Assembly (NCBI GenBank): GCA_002282385.1
Contig: NCJG01000008.1
Coordinates: 1 to 64,000 of the forward strand
From: Sphingomonadales bacterium 39-57-19
GTDB taxonomy: Bacteria; Pseudomonadota; Alphaproteobacteria; Sphingomonadales; Sphingomonadaceae
DNA: 64,000 bases
Direction of reading: 5' to 3'
The notes under the pieces were generated by a model. The model worked only from the letters and a program-made list of their open reading frames with translations. It ran no database searches and had not been told where the DNA came from. Within the stretch, counting starts at the first letter, position 1, and every line of letters begins with the position of its first letter. This document shows positions 32,560 through 42,819 of the stretch, in pieces. The position numbers and the translations under genes are program-made.

Positions 32560-35226
32560 ATGACTATCGACAAGACTTTCGACCCCGCCGCAATTGAAGC
32601 AAAATGGTACGCCCATTGGGAATCCACGGGCGCGTTCCGTCCCGCACGGCCAGATGCAGAGCCCTATACAATCGTGAATCCGCCGCCAAATGTGACGGGA
32701 TCGCTGCACATTGGCCACGCGCTCGACAATACGTTGCAGGATATCCTCATTCGCCATGCGCGTTTGCAGGGCAAGGATGCATTGTGGGTGGTGGGAACCG
32801 ACCATGCGGGCATCGCCACACAAATGGTGGTCGAACGGCAATTAAACGCGCGCCAGCAAAAGCGCACCGATTTCACCCGCGACGAATTCATTGCCAAGGT
32901 GTGGGAATGGAAAGAGGAAAGCGGCGGCGAAATTACCGGCCAGCTGCGCCGGCTTGGCTGCTCGATGGATTGGGAAAATGAACGCTTCACAATGGATGAG
33001 GGCTTTTCAAAAGCCGTCATCAAAGTGTTCGTTGAACTCTACAATCAAGGCCTGCTGTACCGCGACAAGCGCCTCGTCAATTGGGACCCCGGCCTGAAAA
33101 CCGCGATTTCCGACCTTGAGGTGGAAACCCGCGAAATCAACGGCAAGTTCTGGCACTTCAAATATCCGCTCGAAGATGGCAGCGGATTTATCTCCGTCGC
33201 AACCACGCGGCCCGAAACGATGCTCGCCGATATGGCGGTGGCGGTAAACCCGTCGGATGAACGTTATGCGCATCTGGTGGGCAAAAATGTCCGCCTGCCG
33301 ATCACCGGCCGCTTGATCCCGATTGTCGCGGACGAACATGCCGATCCAGAACTGGGCTCAGGCGCAGTCAAGGTGACGCCGGGGCATGATTTCAATGACT
33401 TTGAAGTCGGCAAGCGCGCCGGATTCAAAGCCAGCGAGATGTTCAACATGCTCGATGGCGAAGGCCGCGTTGTGCAAACGTCGGATGGCCTCATTCCACA
33501 AGAATATATCGGCCAATATCGCTTCGGCATCGAAGGCGAGCCAACCAATGCGCGTAAGATGGTGGTCGAAGCGATGGACGCTTTGGGCTTCCTCGAAAAG
33601 GTTGAAGACCGCGTCATCCAAACACCCTTTGGCGACCGTTCGGGCCAAGTGATTGAACCGTGGTTGACCGACCAATGGTATGTCGACGCAGAAACATTGG
33701 CCAAGCCTGCAATCGAGGCGGTGCGTTCGGGCGCAATCGATATTGTCCCGAAATCTTGGGAAAAAACATATTTCAACTGGATGGAAAATATCCAGCCATG
33801 GTGCGTGTCGCGCCAATTATGGTGGGGCCACCAGATCCCCGCGTGGTTTGATGCGAATGGCAAATGCTATGTCGCAGAGACCGAGGAAGCGGCGCAAGCG
33901 CTTGCCGGAACAGACGTTGAATTAACGCGCGATCCGGACGTGCTCGACACATGGTTCTCGTCTGCACTTTGGCCCTTTGGCACATTGGGTTGGCCCGACC
34001 AGACCACAGAGCTCGACCGCCATTATCCCAATGACGTGCTCGTTTCCGGTTTTGACATATTGTTCTTCTGGGATGCGCGCATGGCGATGCAGGGCATTCA
34101 CTTCATGAAAGAAGTGCCTTGGAAGACGCTGTATCTGCACGGCCTCGTCCGCGCCGCAGACGGCAGCAAAATGTCGAAGTCCAAGGGCAATACCGTCGAT
34201 CCGCTTGGCCTGATTGACCAATATGGTGCCGATGCTTTGCGCTTCTTCATGGCCGCCATGGAAAGCCAGGGCCGCGACATCAAGATGGATGAAAGCCGCG
34301 TTGCCGGATATCGCAATTTTGCGACTAAGCTTTGGAACGCGGCACGCTTTGCGCAGTCAAACGGCATCAGCGGATCGCACAGCATCCACGCCCCCAAAGC
34401 CGAGCTCGCGGTGAACCGTTGGATTATCGGCGAGGTGGTTGGCACCGTTGAAAAGCTGAACAAGGCCTTCGCCGAATTCCGTTTCGATGGCATGGCTGAT
34501 GTGATTTATCACATGGTCTTTGACCAGTTCTGCGATTGGTATCTCGAACTCATCAAGCCTGCTTTTGTTGACGGTGAAAAGGGCGAGATGGATGCTGAAT
34601 CCATGGTCGTCGCCGGCTGGGTGCTCGACCAAATTTTGGTCATGCTGCATCCGTTCATGCCGTTTATCACCGAAGAATTGTGGCACGCCTTGGGTGATCG
34701 CCCCTATGACATCATCCATGCCAAATGGCCCGAGCCGAACGCAACGGTTGACGCAGACGCCGTTCGTGAAATCGACTGGGTGATTGACACGATCAGCAAG
34801 ACGCGTTCGTTCAAGGCAGAGCTGAACATTCCGCCCGGCGCGCGTTTGACCGCAAATATCGCCGACCCACAACCATCGACGATCGCAATCATCGAACGGC
34901 AGGCCGCGGCGCTATCGCGTTTGGGCCGCATCGACAGCTTTGCTTTTGCGCCTGTCGAGACCAACAATGTCGCGCAGATCGTGGTTGGTGGTGATACGGT
35001 CGTCTATGCGCTCGACGGCATCATCGATCTCGATGCCGAACGCAGCCGCATCACCAAAGCGATCGAAGCTGCGGCCAAGGAACGTGATGCGCTTGCAGGG
35101 CGTCTGTCCAACGCATCCTTTGTTGAAAAGGCAAAGCCCGAGGCTGTGGAAAAGGCACGCGCCGATCATGCGGAAAAAGCTGCCGAGGCCGAACGGCTGA
35201 CGGCGGCATTGGCACGATTGGGGTGA
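32560..35226 (+). CDS. valS: Valyl-tRNA synthetase
   Basis: An 888-residue class I synthetase charging tRNA-Val. HIGH motif in [20 protein letters not shown] (about 42-61); KMSKS-type motif in [15 protein letters not shown]; the editing domain has [17 protein letters not shown]; the anticodon-binding region and a C-terminal coiled coil ([31 protein letters not shown]) end the protein. Length is typical. The stop overlaps the GTG of the MATE gene by 4 bases. Confidence 0.97.
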   Translation: MTIDKTFDPAAIEAKWYAHWESTGAFRPARPDAEPYTIVNPPPNVTGSLHIGHALDNTLQDILIRHARLQGKDALWVVGTDHAGIATQMVVERQLNARQQKRTDFTRDEFIAKVWEWKEESGGEITGQLRRLGCSMDWENERFTMDEGFSKAVIKVFVELYNQGLLYRDKRLVNWDPGLKTAISDLEVETREINGKFWHFKYPLEDGSGFISVATTRPETMLADMAVAVNPSDERYAHLVGKNVRLPITGRLIPIVADEHADPELGSGAVKVTPGHDFNDFEVGKRAGFKASEMFNMLDGEGRVVQTSDGLIPQEYIGQYRFGIEGEPTNARKMVVEAMDALGFLEKVEDRVIQTPFGDRSGQVIEPWLTDQWYVDAETLAKPAIEAVRSGAIDIVPKSWEKTYFNWMENIQPWCVSRQLWWGHQIPAWFDANGKCYVAETEEAAQALAGTDVELTRDPDVLDTWFSSALWPFGTLGWPDQTTELDRHYPNDVLVSGFDILFFWDARMAMQGIHFMKEVPWKTLYLHGLVRAADGSKMSKSKGNTVDPLGLIDQYGADALRFFMAAMESQGRDIKMDESRVAGYRNFATKLWNAARFAQSNGISGSHSIHAPKAELAVNRWIIGEVVGTVEKLNKAFAEFRFDGMADVIYHMVFDQFCDWYLELIKPAFVDGEKGEMDAESMVVAGWVLDQILVMLHPFMPFITEELWHALGDRPYDIIHAKWPEPNATVDADAVREIDWVIDTISKTRSFKAELNIPPGARLTANIADPQPSTIAIIERQAAALSRLGRIDSFAFAPVETNNVAQIVVGGDTVVYALDGIIDLDAERSRITKAIEAAAKERDALAGRLSNASFVEKAKPEAVEKARADHAEKAAEAERLTAALARLG

Positions 35227-36635
35227 GCGGCGCACCCGCGCATCAACGCGACCTGACGGTTGGTCCGGTTGCAAAAACATTGTTCCTGTTCGCGCTGCCG
35301 TCGCTTGGCGTGAACATTCTCCAGTCGATTAACAATTCGGTCAATTCGGTTTGGATCGGAAAGTTTCTGGGCGAAGAGGCGCTGGCGGCGTCGGCGAACG
35401 CGGGGCTCATCATGTTCTTGATGTTCTCCACCCTGTTTGGTTTCACCATGGCGACAACCATATTGATCGGCCAGAATATGGGCCGCCGCGATATTGAATC
35501 TGTGCGCCGGATCATGGGAACCGCAATCACCGTCTTTTTCGCCGCGGGCTTATTGTTCGCAGCGGCAGGCTGGATTTTCGCGCCGCACATGCTGCGGCTC
35601 ATGTCGACGCCTGAGACGGTCTATCCGCTCGCGCTTGCCTATCTGCGCGTGATTTTCCTAACGATGCCCACGTCATTTGTCATGGTTCTGATCTCATCAT
35701 CGCTGCGTGGCGTCGGTGATTCCGTCACGCCATTTTGGAATACGGTCTTGAATGTCGTGCTCGACATCATCCTCAATCCGGTCTTCATTCTTGGCTTTGG
35801 TCCAATTCCCGCAATGGGCATCGCCGGATCTGCTTTGGCGACAATCGTTGCCGGAATCATCAGCCTCGGCCTGCTGCTGCGCAAGGTCTATGCGCTTGAC
35901 CTGACCATTCGTCTGCGCGGGGCCGAGCTTACATGGCTGCGCCCTGACGCCCGCTTTCTGAAACCGATAGCGCGTATGGGCCTGCCCATGGGCTTGTCGA
36001 TGATTATCATGTCGGGTTCTGCGGTCGTGATGATTGGCCTCGTGAATATTGAGGGCGTCGATACCACTGCGGCCTTTGGTGTGATGAACCAGCTGTGGAG
36101 CTATGTGCAAATGCCCGCCGTGGCTGTGGGTGGCGCGGTCAGCGCTATGGTTGCGCAAAATATTGGTGCGAACAAATGGGACCGCGTCGGTCGCATCGTT
36201 TGGTCGGGCATCGGCATCAACTTGCTGATGTCGGGTGTTCTGATTTTGCTGATGACCTTGTTTGCAACGCCGTTGCTTCAGTTGTTCCTGCCCATCGGCA
36301 GTCCAGCGATCGATATCGCCATCCACATCAACCATATCATTGGCTGGAGCTTTATATTGATGGGTGTGTCGGTCGTCGTGACCTTCGCGGTGCGGGCAAA
36401 TGGCGCTGTGGTCGCGCCGTTGCTCATCCTGATATTCAGCGCCGTCATCGTCCGCTTCACTATCGGATTTACCCTTCATGACCGATTTGGTGCGGATGCC
36501 ATTTGGGCTGCCTTCATCGCGACATCCATCGCCTCTTGTGTGTTGTCGATCGCTTATTATCTGAACGGTAGCTGGAAAAAGGCGAAGGCGATGCCGACAA
36601 TGAATGCGTCCCCCTTGCAAACGGCACCGGAATAA
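35223..36635 (+). CDS. MATE family efflux transporter
   Basis: A 470-residue membrane protein with about twelve helices in two MatE repeats. It opens [47 protein letters not shown], the standard MATE start, and the second repeat has GMNQ-like [31 protein letters not shown]. Members export cationic drugs or metabolites with Na+ or H+. GTG start at 35223 within the valS stop. The DsbD-like gene follows by 1 base, so it is likely co-transcribed. Confidence 0.9.
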   Translation: MSGAPAHQRDLTVGPVAKTLFLFALPSLGVNILQSINNSVNSVWIGKFLGEEALAASANAGLIMFLMFSTLFGFTMATTILIGQNMGRRDIESVRRIMGTAITVFFAAGLLFAAAGWIFAPHMLRLMSTPETVYPLALAYLRVIFLTMPTSFVMVLISSSLRGVGDSVTPFWNTVLNVVLDIILNPVFILGFGPIPAMGIAGSALATIVAGIISLGLLLRKVYALDLTIRLRGAELTWLRPDARFLKPIARMGLPMGLSMIIMSGSAVVMIGLVNIEGVDTTAAFGVMNQLWSYVQMPAVAVGGAVSAMVAQNIGANKWDRVGRIVWSGIGINLLMSGVLILLMTLFATPLLQLFLPIGSPAIDIAIHINHIIGWSFILMGVSVVVTFAVRANGAVVAPLLILIFSAVIVRFTIGFTLHDRFGADAIWAAFIATSIASCVLSIAYYLNGSWKKAKAMPTMNASPLQTAPE

Positions 36636-36636
36636 A

Positions 36637-38760
36637 ATGGCTGTTCTACACACGCAGAATATTGGCACGTTGGCATTGGCCCAGCGACCGCTGCGTCTGC
36701 TGCGCACGCTCGGCGCGTTTCTGTTGGCGCTAATGTTGGCCTTTGGCGGGGCATATGCACAGACGCCCGCCAACGCATCGCCGCAAAATGTGCGCGCGTC
36801 GATAGATATCGAAACCAATCGCCCCGCACCCGGCGATGTTGTGACGGTTGCCATTGTCATGGACCCTAAACCGGGCTGGCATGATTATTGGGTAAATCCC
36901 GGTGATGCAGGCACCCCGCTTGAGCTCGAATGGCAATTACCACGCGGTGTGACAGCAGGCTCTGTGCGTGCGCCGGTGCCCGAGACGCTGATCGTCAGCG
37001 GGTTTATGAATCATATCTACAAGGCAAAGCATGCCTTTCTGGTGGATGTCAAAATACCTGAAAGCGCGCAGCCCGGCCAAAGCCTGAACGTCAAAGTGGA
37101 TGCCCGCTGGTCGGCCTGTTCCGACTTGGTTTGTGTTCCGGAGAATGCGACATTGTCCGTACCGTTGACGATCGGGTCGGGCACCATATCCAATGCTGAA
37201 CGCGCGCGCTTTGACGCATGGCGCAGCGCCCTGCCCGTGCCGCTTGACCGTTCGGCGCTCTACCAAATTGACGGCAAGCGGATTGATATCGCCATCCCCT
37301 ATCCGCGCAGCGCGAAGGCCGAACGCGTCTGGTTCTTCGCGCAGACCGACAAAATGTTCCGTTATGCAGCACCGCAAAGCGCGCGGCGTGTGGGTGACTG
37401 GCTGGTGGTCAGCGGTGAGGTGAAAGAGGGCTTTGACGGCCAAATTGATGGCCTTTTACGCTTCAATGACGCGCAAGGGCTTGAGGTGCGCGCTACGCCG
37501 GGCGCGGTGCCATCGGGCGGCGATGCGGTGTCTGTTTTGGGCGAAGGTGCGCCTGCCGATCCAGAACAACCCTCGCTTGGCTTTGGGTGGATATTGGCAT
37601 TCTCCGTACTTGGTGGCTTGCTGCTGAACCTCATGCCCTGCGTCTTTCCCATATTGGGGCTGAAGGCGCTGAGCCTTGCCAAAATGGGCGGCGATGAAGG
37701 CGAAGCCCGCCGCGATGCGGTTGCCTACACTATCGGTATCATTGTCAGCTGCCTCATTCTCGGCGGCATCATGCTGGCCTTGCGCGCTGCCGGTGAAGAA
37801 GTGGGCTGGGCATTTCAGTTGCAGGACCCTGCGGTCGTGCTGATCCTTTTGCTGCTGATGGTCGCGGTCACCGCAAATCTGGCGGGCATGTTTGAGGTTG
37901 GCGGCATTGGTGCGGGCGAAAAGCTGACGCGTCAGGGCGGACTATCTGGCTCGTTCTGGACAGGCGTGCTTGCCGCAGTTGTCGCGACACCGTGCACTGG
38001 GCCGTTCATGGCCGCCGCAATGGGCGCTGCGCTTTTGCTGCCAACCGGTTTGGCATTGTTGATTTTTGCAGGGCTTGGATTTGGTCTGGCCCTCCCCTTC
38101 CTCGCGATTGCGTTCATCCCTGCCTTACGCAAGCGGATGCCGCGGCCCGGGCCATGGATGGTGCGGTTCCGGCAGTGGATGGCGCTGCCCATGGCGCTGA
38201 CATCATTGGCATTGTTGTGGCTGACATATCAACTGGCTGGGTTCACCGGTTTGATGATCGGCGGCGCTGCTGCGCTGATCATCCTCATGCGGTTGTATGA
38301 GCTTGGCCGGAAACAGAAAGAGGGGTCGCCCTATAAATTGGTTGTGATAGCTTTGTTCGGAATAGCTATCGCCGCCGCACTGATAATCGGCAAAGTGACG
38401 ATACAGCCTGCGGGCACGGCGTCCAAGGCCGGCAGCATAGGTTTTAACGAAGCCCGCCTGAACACTCTGCGCACCGAGGGCAAGCCGGTGTTCCTCTATT
38501 TCACTGCTGACTGGTGTGTCACTTGCAAAGTCAATGAACAGGCAGCAATTGACCGGACCGAGACCAATGACGCATTCCGCAAGGCGGACATGACCGTGAT
38601 GGTGGGCGACTATACGCGCAGAGACCCGGACATTACCCGCTATCTCGCAAAATATGGGCGCTCCGGCGTGCCATTATATCTGTACTTCCCGCCGAACGGC
38701 GACGCGCAGATACTTCCACAGATATTGACGGTCGATGACCTGACGGCGCTCACGAAATAG
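36637..38760 (+). CDS. DsbD/ScsB-type thiol:disulfide interchange protein
   Basis: A 707-residue membrane electron carrier that moves reducing power from cytoplasmic thioredoxin to the periplasm. Signal peptide (LLALMLAFGGAYAQ), then an N-terminal domain of the ScsB/DipZ-like kind (PGWHDYWVNPGDAGTPLELEW, RWSACSDLVCVPE), then about eight membrane helices with redox cysteines in LMPCVFPILGLKAL and ATPCTGPFMAAAMG, then a thioredoxin-like C-terminal domain with ADWCVTCK near residue 622. All three cysteine pairs needed for relay are present. ATG 36637 is preferred to the open upstream codons inside the MATE gene. Confidence 0.9.
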   Translation: MAVLHTQNIGTLALAQRPLRLLRTLGAFLLALMLAFGGAYAQTPANASPQNVRASIDIETNRPAPGDVVTVAIVMDPKPGWHDYWVNPGDAGTPLELEWQLPRGVTAGSVRAPVPETLIVSGFMNHIYKAKHAFLVDVKIPESAQPGQSLNVKVDARWSACSDLVCVPENATLSVPLTIGSGTISNAERARFDAWRSALPVPLDRSALYQIDGKRIDIAIPYPRSAKAERVWFFAQTDKMFRYAAPQSARRVGDWLVVSGEVKEGFDGQIDGLLRFNDAQGLEVRATPGAVPSGGDAVSVLGEGAPADPEQPSLGFGWILAFSVLGGLLLNLMPCVFPILGLKALSLAKMGGDEGEARRDAVAYTIGIIVSCLILGGIMLALRAAGEEVGWAFQLQDPAVVLILLLLMVAVTANLAGMFEVGGIGAGEKLTRQGGLSGSFWTGVLAAVVATPCTGPFMAAAMGAALLLPTGLALLIFAGLGFGLALPFLAIAFIPALRKRMPRPGPWMVRFRQWMALPMALTSLALLWLTYQLAGFTGLMIGGAAALIILMRLYELGRKQKEGSPYKLVVIALFGIAIAAALIIGKVTIQPAGTASKAGSIGFNEARLNTLRTEGKPVFLYFTADWCVTCKVNEQAAIDRTETNDAFRKADMTVMVGDYTRRDPDITRYLAKYGRSGVPLYLYFPPNGDAQILPQILTVDDLTALTK

Positions 38761-38902
38761 ATCAGATCAGGATGCTTTGGGCGCTTGGCCGTGTCTCGAG
38801 AGCCACTGTCACGAACAAAAGCGGATAATCCGGCGCTAAGGCCTTTATCTGTTAGCGATTTGGCTGTAATGGCGCTGCATAACATCACAAGGAGTATCGA
38901 CT

Positions 38903-39448
38903 ATCGCCACCCCGCCGACCCGGCGCGCAATGACCCCACCTGTTAAAAGTGGTCCGCGCTACAATAATCTCATCACAGCTGAAAAAGTACGAGTCATTGA
39001 TGATGACGGCGAAAATTTGGGTGTCCTGTACACCCGCGAGGCGATAGCGCAGGCCGCTGAAGTCGGCCTTGATCTGGTGGAAGTATCACCGAACGCTGAT
39101 CCGCCAGTCTGCAAGTTTCTGGACATCGGCAAGTTCAAATATGAGGCCCAGAAAAAGGCCAACCTTGCGCGTAAGAGTCAGAAAACGCAGGAAATTAAAG
39201 AAATTAAAATGCGTCCGAACATCGATGACCATGATTATATGGTCAAGATGAAGAAGGTTGCGGAATTCATCGAGGAAGGTGACAAGGTGAAAATCACCTT
39301 GCGTTTCCGCGGTCGTGAATTGGCCCACCAACAATTGGGTATGCACCTGTTGCAACGTGTTCAGGCCGATACGACCGAGACCGCAAAGGTTGAGGCGCAT
39401 CCGCGCATGGAAGGCCGTCAAATGCTTATGGTGCTGTCGCCCAAATAG
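38903..39448 (+). CDS. infC: Translation initiation factor IF-3 with apparent AUC start
   Basis: A 181-residue protein when begun at the ATC at 38903. IF-3 prevents premature joining of ribosomal subunits and checks the start codon. The N-domain [24 protein letters not shown] and [27 protein letters not shown], and the C-domain [19 protein letters not shown] are intact. The first ATG (38930) has no ribosome site, while AAGGAG (38889-38894) stands 8 bases before the in-frame ATC. IF-3 genes often use AUU/AUA/AUC and are autoregulated by that codon. The frame before ATC reads [10 protein letters not shown]. Confidence 0.88.
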   Translation: MATPPTRRAMTPPVKSGPRYNNLITAEKVRVIDDDGENLGVLYTREAIAQAAEVGLDLVEVSPNADPPVCKFLDIGKFKYEAQKKANLARKSQKTQEIKEIKMRPNIDDHDYMVKMKKVAEFIEEGDKVKITLRFRGRELAHQQLGMHLLQRVQADTTETAKVEAHPRMEGRQMLMVLSPK

Positions 39449-39455
39449 GGCGCAG

Positions 39456-40211
39456 TCACCAGATGGCTTGGCGAATCAACTCTGCGCCAACGATCACCAT
39501 CAACAACTGAATGATGATATTGAATCGTTCGGGGGACACCCGCTTGACCAAACGCACGCCTGCCATTGTGCTGAGTACAGCCAATGGCAGGAAGATGGCG
39601 GTCAACGTCATGTTTTGCGTATTGAATTGGCCCAGCGCTGCATAAGCAGGCACTTTCATCCAATTGATGATGGCAAAGAATATCGACGACGTTCCGACAA
39701 AAACCAAATGTGGAAAGTTGCGCGACAGCGCCCAAATCTGAAACGGTGGGCCGCCGGCATGTGCAATTTGGCTGGTGAAGCCTGAAACCCCGCCCATGAC
39801 GACTCCAACCCACTCGGGTGCCGGGCCAGCCAGCTTAAGCTGCGCACCAAACAGCGGAAGCAAGCGGTAGACACCAAATGATAGCGCGATGACGCCTACA
39901 AAGCCGCGAACCGCATCTGCATTAATCGATGTCGCCAAAAACCATCCGAAAAAGATGCCCACGACTGCGCCGGGCAAGGTGAGCAATAAGGTGCGTCGAT
40001 CAAAGTTGCGTCGGAATGCCCAGACGCTCACAATATCCTGAACCATCAATATGGGTAGCAACATGCCCGCCCCGGCGACTGGGTCCATGACCAAGGCGAG
40101 TATCGGCATGGCTGCGGCGCCCAGCCCTGCAAACCCACCCTTTGCCAGCCCCACCAATATGACGGCGACGCTTGCGACGAAGTAGAAATAGATATCGGCG
40201 GGCAGGCTCAA
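39456..40211 (-). CDS. TauE/SafE family sulfite exporter-like permease
   Basis: A 251-residue membrane protein with about eight helices. Start is a TTG at 40211 (LSLPADIYFYFVASVAVILVGLAKGGFAGLGA), whose TTGA overlaps the SURF1 stop. The glycine-rich GLAKGGFAGLGAAAMPIL and the second-half repeat VMGGVSGFTSQIAHAGGPPFQIW are family motifs. Members move sulfite, sulfoacetate or other anions; no sulfur genes are near. It is the last gene of the cox operon and converges on infC with an 8-base gap. Confidence 0.83.
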   Translation of the reverse strand: MSLPADIYFYFVASVAVILVGLAKGGFAGLGAAAMPILALVMDPVAGAGMLLPILMVQDIVSVWAFRRNFDRRTLLLTLPGAVVGIFFGWFLATSINADAVRGFVGVIALSFGVYRLLPLFGAQLKLAGPAPEWVGVVMGGVSGFTSQIAHAGGPPFQIWALSRNFPHLVFVGTSSIFFAIINWMKVPAYAALGQFNTQNMTLTAIFLPLAVLSTMAGVRLVKRVSPERFNIIIQLLMVIVGAELIRQAIW

Positions 40212-40789
40212 GGCGTCTTCAAGCGCTTCCGCACCGCGAGGACATAAATGATTGACGCCGCCGCCGCGAAAATGAACCACTGGATGGCATAGAGAAAATG
40301 GTTGTTTGGAATTTGCGCTGGCGATGGCAATGCTAGCTGTTGCAGGCCATCTGCGGGATCGGTCGACACCAGCTTAATCAACTGCACCCCATCGGGCGCG
40401 ATGATGCCACGGACCAGTCCCCCGCTCCAGCTGGGTGATTGCGGACGTTCGGACCAACCGATGGCAACTTTCGCGTTCACGCCTTCAGCGCCGCCTGTTT
40501 GGCACGAGGCAACATGGGCAAAGCCCGCGTCACCGGCACGATTGCTGCCGGACACCGACTCGATTTTGATCACATTGCCGCACATAACCGTGGAATGCCG
40601 AAACAGCGGCAGTGCCTTGGGATCGGGGACGACTGGCCACATAACCGCCGGCAGGCCATCAGCGGCGTTGTAACGGGCGAGCAGCGCTTCCTTTTCGGCC
40701 TTGCGCTGAAGCTGCCAGACGCCGAGGCCAATCATGATACCGACCGCGATGATTACAATCATCGTCGGAATAATCGGCCAGCGTTTCAT
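40208..40789 (-). CDS. SURF1 family cytochrome oxidase assembly protein
   Basis: A 193-residue inner-membrane protein with helices at both ends (about 8-24, IPTMIVIIAVGIMIGLGVWQLQRK; and about 163-182, FLYAIQWFIFAAAASIIYVLA). The GxWQxxRxxxK start and NNHFLYAIQWF end are the SURF1 signature. It helps insert heme a in subunit I. Shorter than many homologues (about 230-250), with a compact periplasmic domain. Overlaps DUF983 and TauE/SafE genes by 4 bases on either side. Confidence 0.88.
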   Translation of the reverse strand: MKRWPIIPTMIVIIAVGIMIGLGVWQLQRKAEKEALLARYNAADGLPAVMWPVVPDPKALPLFRHSTVMCGNVIKIESVSGSNRAGDAGFAHVASCQTGGAEGVNAKVAIGWSERPQSPSWSGGLVRGIIAPDGVQLIKLVSTDPADGLQQLALPSPAQIPNNHFLYAIQWFIFAAAASIIYVLAVRKRLKTP

Positions 40790-41172
40790 AGCAGATCGTC
40801 CTTCCCGGCTTCATGTGCTTTGTTGCGATACTCGGATGCCAGCAATGCCGCTTTCGCCATCCGCAGCGTTACCACGGTTAGCGCGGCGGTCACCGGTACC
40901 CAAATGATGACATGCACCCAAAAGGGTGGCCGGACAGCGGAATCGAGCAGCAAAGCGAAGACAATGATCAGTGCACCAATAACCATCGTGAGTAATGCCG
41001 CAGGGCCATCCCCTACGTTGAACGCACTATAATCAAGTTTGCATTGCGAACATGTATCCGCAAACTGGCCAAGCCCCGCAAACAGCGTTTTACCGCCGCA
41101 TTGGGGGCAGAGACAAAAAAGGGCAGCCCGCAATATGCTGGGCCGCCCTTCTGGAGATTGCTTTGGTGTCAT
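40786..41172 (-). CDS. DUF983 membrane zinc-ribbon protein
   Basis: A 128-residue protein of the DUF983 family. An N-terminal zinc ribbon (LCPQCGGKTLFAGLGQFADTCSQCKLDYS) with two CxxC pairs is followed by two helices (about 58-78 and 84-103). The family is frequent in alphaproteobacterial cox operons and thought to help oxidase assembly, but the role is unproven. The start directly abuts the ctaE stop, and the end overlaps SURF1. Confidence 0.88.
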   Translation of the reverse strand: MTPKQSPEGRPSILRAALFCLCPQCGGKTLFAGLGQFADTCSQCKLDYSAFNVGDGPAALLTMVIGALIIVFALLLDSAVRPPFWVHVIIWVPVTAALTVVTLRMAKAALLASEYRNKAHEAGKDDLL

Positions 41173-42060
41173 TTACGCGTGAACTGGTGCGCCCCAGCCA
41201 CCCCAAATGTAGATGGCGATGAACAGGAACAGCCACACAACGTCGACGAAGTGCCAGTACCAAGCCGCAGCTTCAAAACCGAAATGCTGCTTTGGTGTGA
41301 AATGGCCTTTGTTTGCACGCACAAGGCAGACTGCCAAGAATATTGTACCGACGATTACGTGGAAACCGTGGAAGCCAGTCGCCATGTAAAATGCAGTGCC
41401 ATAGTTCAGGCCAGCGAATGGAAACGGTGCTTCCAGATACTCATATGCCTGAATGGAGCTGAACAGCAGACCCAACAGGATCGTCGCCAACAGACCTTTT
41501 TTCAAACCTTCGCGGTCGCCATGGATCAGCGCATGGTGCGCCCAAGTGACGGTGGTGCCCGAGCACAACAGGATCAATGTGTTGAGAAGCGGCAATTTCA
41601 TGGAATCGAGAACCTCGAGACCCTTTGGCGGCCACTGCATCAAAGCGGCGGCGCCTTCTTGTCCGATCAGGTTGGTGACCGTAAATGCATGCGTTTCGGC
41701 ATCCTTCACGATTTCCAGCGGCACAGGGAACAGCGAGAAGTCAAACCATGCCCAGAACCAGCCCACGAAGAACATGACTTCCGATGCGATGAACATGATC
41801 ATGCCGTAACGCAGGTGAAGCTGAACCACAGGGGTATGGTCACCTGCATGGGCTTCGGTCACGACATCGGACCACCATGCGAAAAAGGTGTACAATACGC
41901 CCAACAGGCCAAGGCCAAAGACGAGGCTACCATAACCGAACTGCTCGGGATGCATCCACATCACGAGGCCGAAGAACATCGTCAGGGCCGAGAACGAACC
42001 CAAGATGGGCGTGATGCTCGGCGGCAGAATATGATAATCGTGATTTTTGGCACCCGCCAT
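41173..42060 (-). CDS. ctaE: Cytochrome c oxidase subunit III
   Basis: A 295-residue subunit with seven helices. The N-terminal KNHDYHILPPSITPILGS and LWMHPEQ-like region, EVMFFVGWFWAWF with the conserved glutamate, ALIHGDREG and TGFHGFHVIVGTIFL are typical. The ATG at 42060 is preferred; AGGGA lies 8 to 9 bases upstream and a TTG two codons earlier is also open. Stop abuts the DUF983 start. Confidence 0.95.
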   Translation of the reverse strand: MAGAKNHDYHILPPSITPILGSFSALTMFFGLVMWMHPEQFGYGSLVFGLGLLGVLYTFFAWWSDVVTEAHAGDHTPVVQLHLRYGMIMFIASEVMFFVGWFWAWFDFSLFPVPLEIVKDAETHAFTVTNLIGQEGAAALMQWPPKGLEVLDSMKLPLLNTLILLCSGTTVTWAHHALIHGDREGLKKGLLATILLGLLFSSIQAYEYLEAPFPFAGLNYGTAFYMATGFHGFHVIVGTIFLAVCLVRANKGHFTPKQHFGFEAAAWYWHFVDVVWLFLFIAIYIWGGWGAPVHA

Positions 42061-42097
42061 GGTCAATTCCCTGTAGTCTTAACGTGGTAAGTTTGTC

Positions 42098-42664
42098 TTA
42101 GCTTCCGTTCGCCTGCGGGTCCACCGTGTTTGGCTTTTCCACTGGGTAGAATGTGTAGCTAAGTGTAATTTCTTCGATATCTTTGGTTTCTGGATCGGTC
42201 ATGATCTTTGGATCAACATAATATAAGACCGGCATCCTAACTTGTTCACCGGGCTTAAGTGTTTGTTCCGTGAAGCAAAAGCACTGTATTTTGTTGAAAT
42301 ATTTGCCAGCGAGCGCGGGCGTGACGTTAAACGTTGCCGTCCCCGTCACCGGTTCGCTCGACAGATTTTTTGCCAAGAAGATCGACATATCCTTCGCGCC
42401 GATGCTGACCGTATCGGTCGGGCGTTCCGGTTTAAATTCCCACGGCAGGTCGCCGCGATGATTGGCGTCAAACCGGACGACAATGGATTTGTTCGTGACG
42501 GATACGGTAGCGGCCTGCGCCGCATCAACCCGCATCGTGGTTCCACCGAAACCCGTCACCTGACAAAACAGGCGGTATAGTGGGACGGCGGCAAAGCCGA
42601 CGCCAACCATCGAGATCGCAAGCGCGCCTGCCAAAAGTCCGGTTTTCGCGTTCGATATGGCCAT
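42098..42664 (-). CDS. ctaG: Cytochrome c oxidase assembly protein CtaG/Cox11
   Basis: A 188-residue single-pass protein that delivers copper to the CuB site of subunit I. One N-terminal helix (about 8-30, GLLAGALAISMVGVGFAAVPLYRLFC). Copper motif CFCFTEQTLKPGEQVRMPVLYYVDP near 125-150. The start VPLYRLFCQVTGFGGT is also hallmark. Its ATG shares a base with the stop of the CoxF-like gene (TGATG). Confidence 0.94.
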   Translation of the reverse strand: MAISNAKTGLLAGALAISMVGVGFAAVPLYRLFCQVTGFGGTTMRVDAAQAATVSVTNKSIVVRFDANHRGDLPWEFKPERPTDTVSIGAKDMSIFLAKNLSSEPVTGTATFNVTPALAGKYFNKIQCFCFTEQTLKPGEQVRMPVLYYVDPKIMTDPETKDIEEITLSYTFYPVEKPNTVDPQANGS

Positions 42665-42819
42665 CAGCCCCAGACCCCGACTTTTACGACAGTGATCAGA
42701 AAGAATAATATGCACAAGCCAACGAGGGCGACGCCCATCACGCGCGACCGCGCGGCTTGGCGTTTGCGGATAAGCGCGGTTTCTTCGGCGGTATATGGCG
42801 ATTGGTCAGGCTGGGTCAT
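42664..42819 (-). CDS. CoxF-like small membrane protein of the oxidase operon
   Basis: A 51-residue protein, [20 protein letters not shown] at the N-terminus, then a basic AARSRVMG and one helix (about 27-46, [18 protein letters not shown]). The length, the Arg-rich entry to the helix and its placement between ctaB and ctaG match the CoxF-type small protein of alphaproteobacterial oxidase operons. The ATGA overlap with the ctaB stop and TGATG overlap with ctaG show it is translated in the operon. Function is unknown; a role in oxidase assembly is inferred from position. Confidence 0.8.
   Translation of the reverse strand: MTQPDQSPYTAEETALIRKRQAARSRVMGVALVGLCILFFLITVVKVGVWG

Noticed and set aside
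35697..36860. Open frame of 387 codons on the minus strand opposite the MATE and DsbD-like genes
   Set aside because: Antisense shadow spanning two real genes, with low-complexity His/Asp/Arg composition.
41044..42090. 348-codon plus-strand frame opposite ctaE
   Set aside because: Antisense of ctaE, no family resemblance, no ribosome site.
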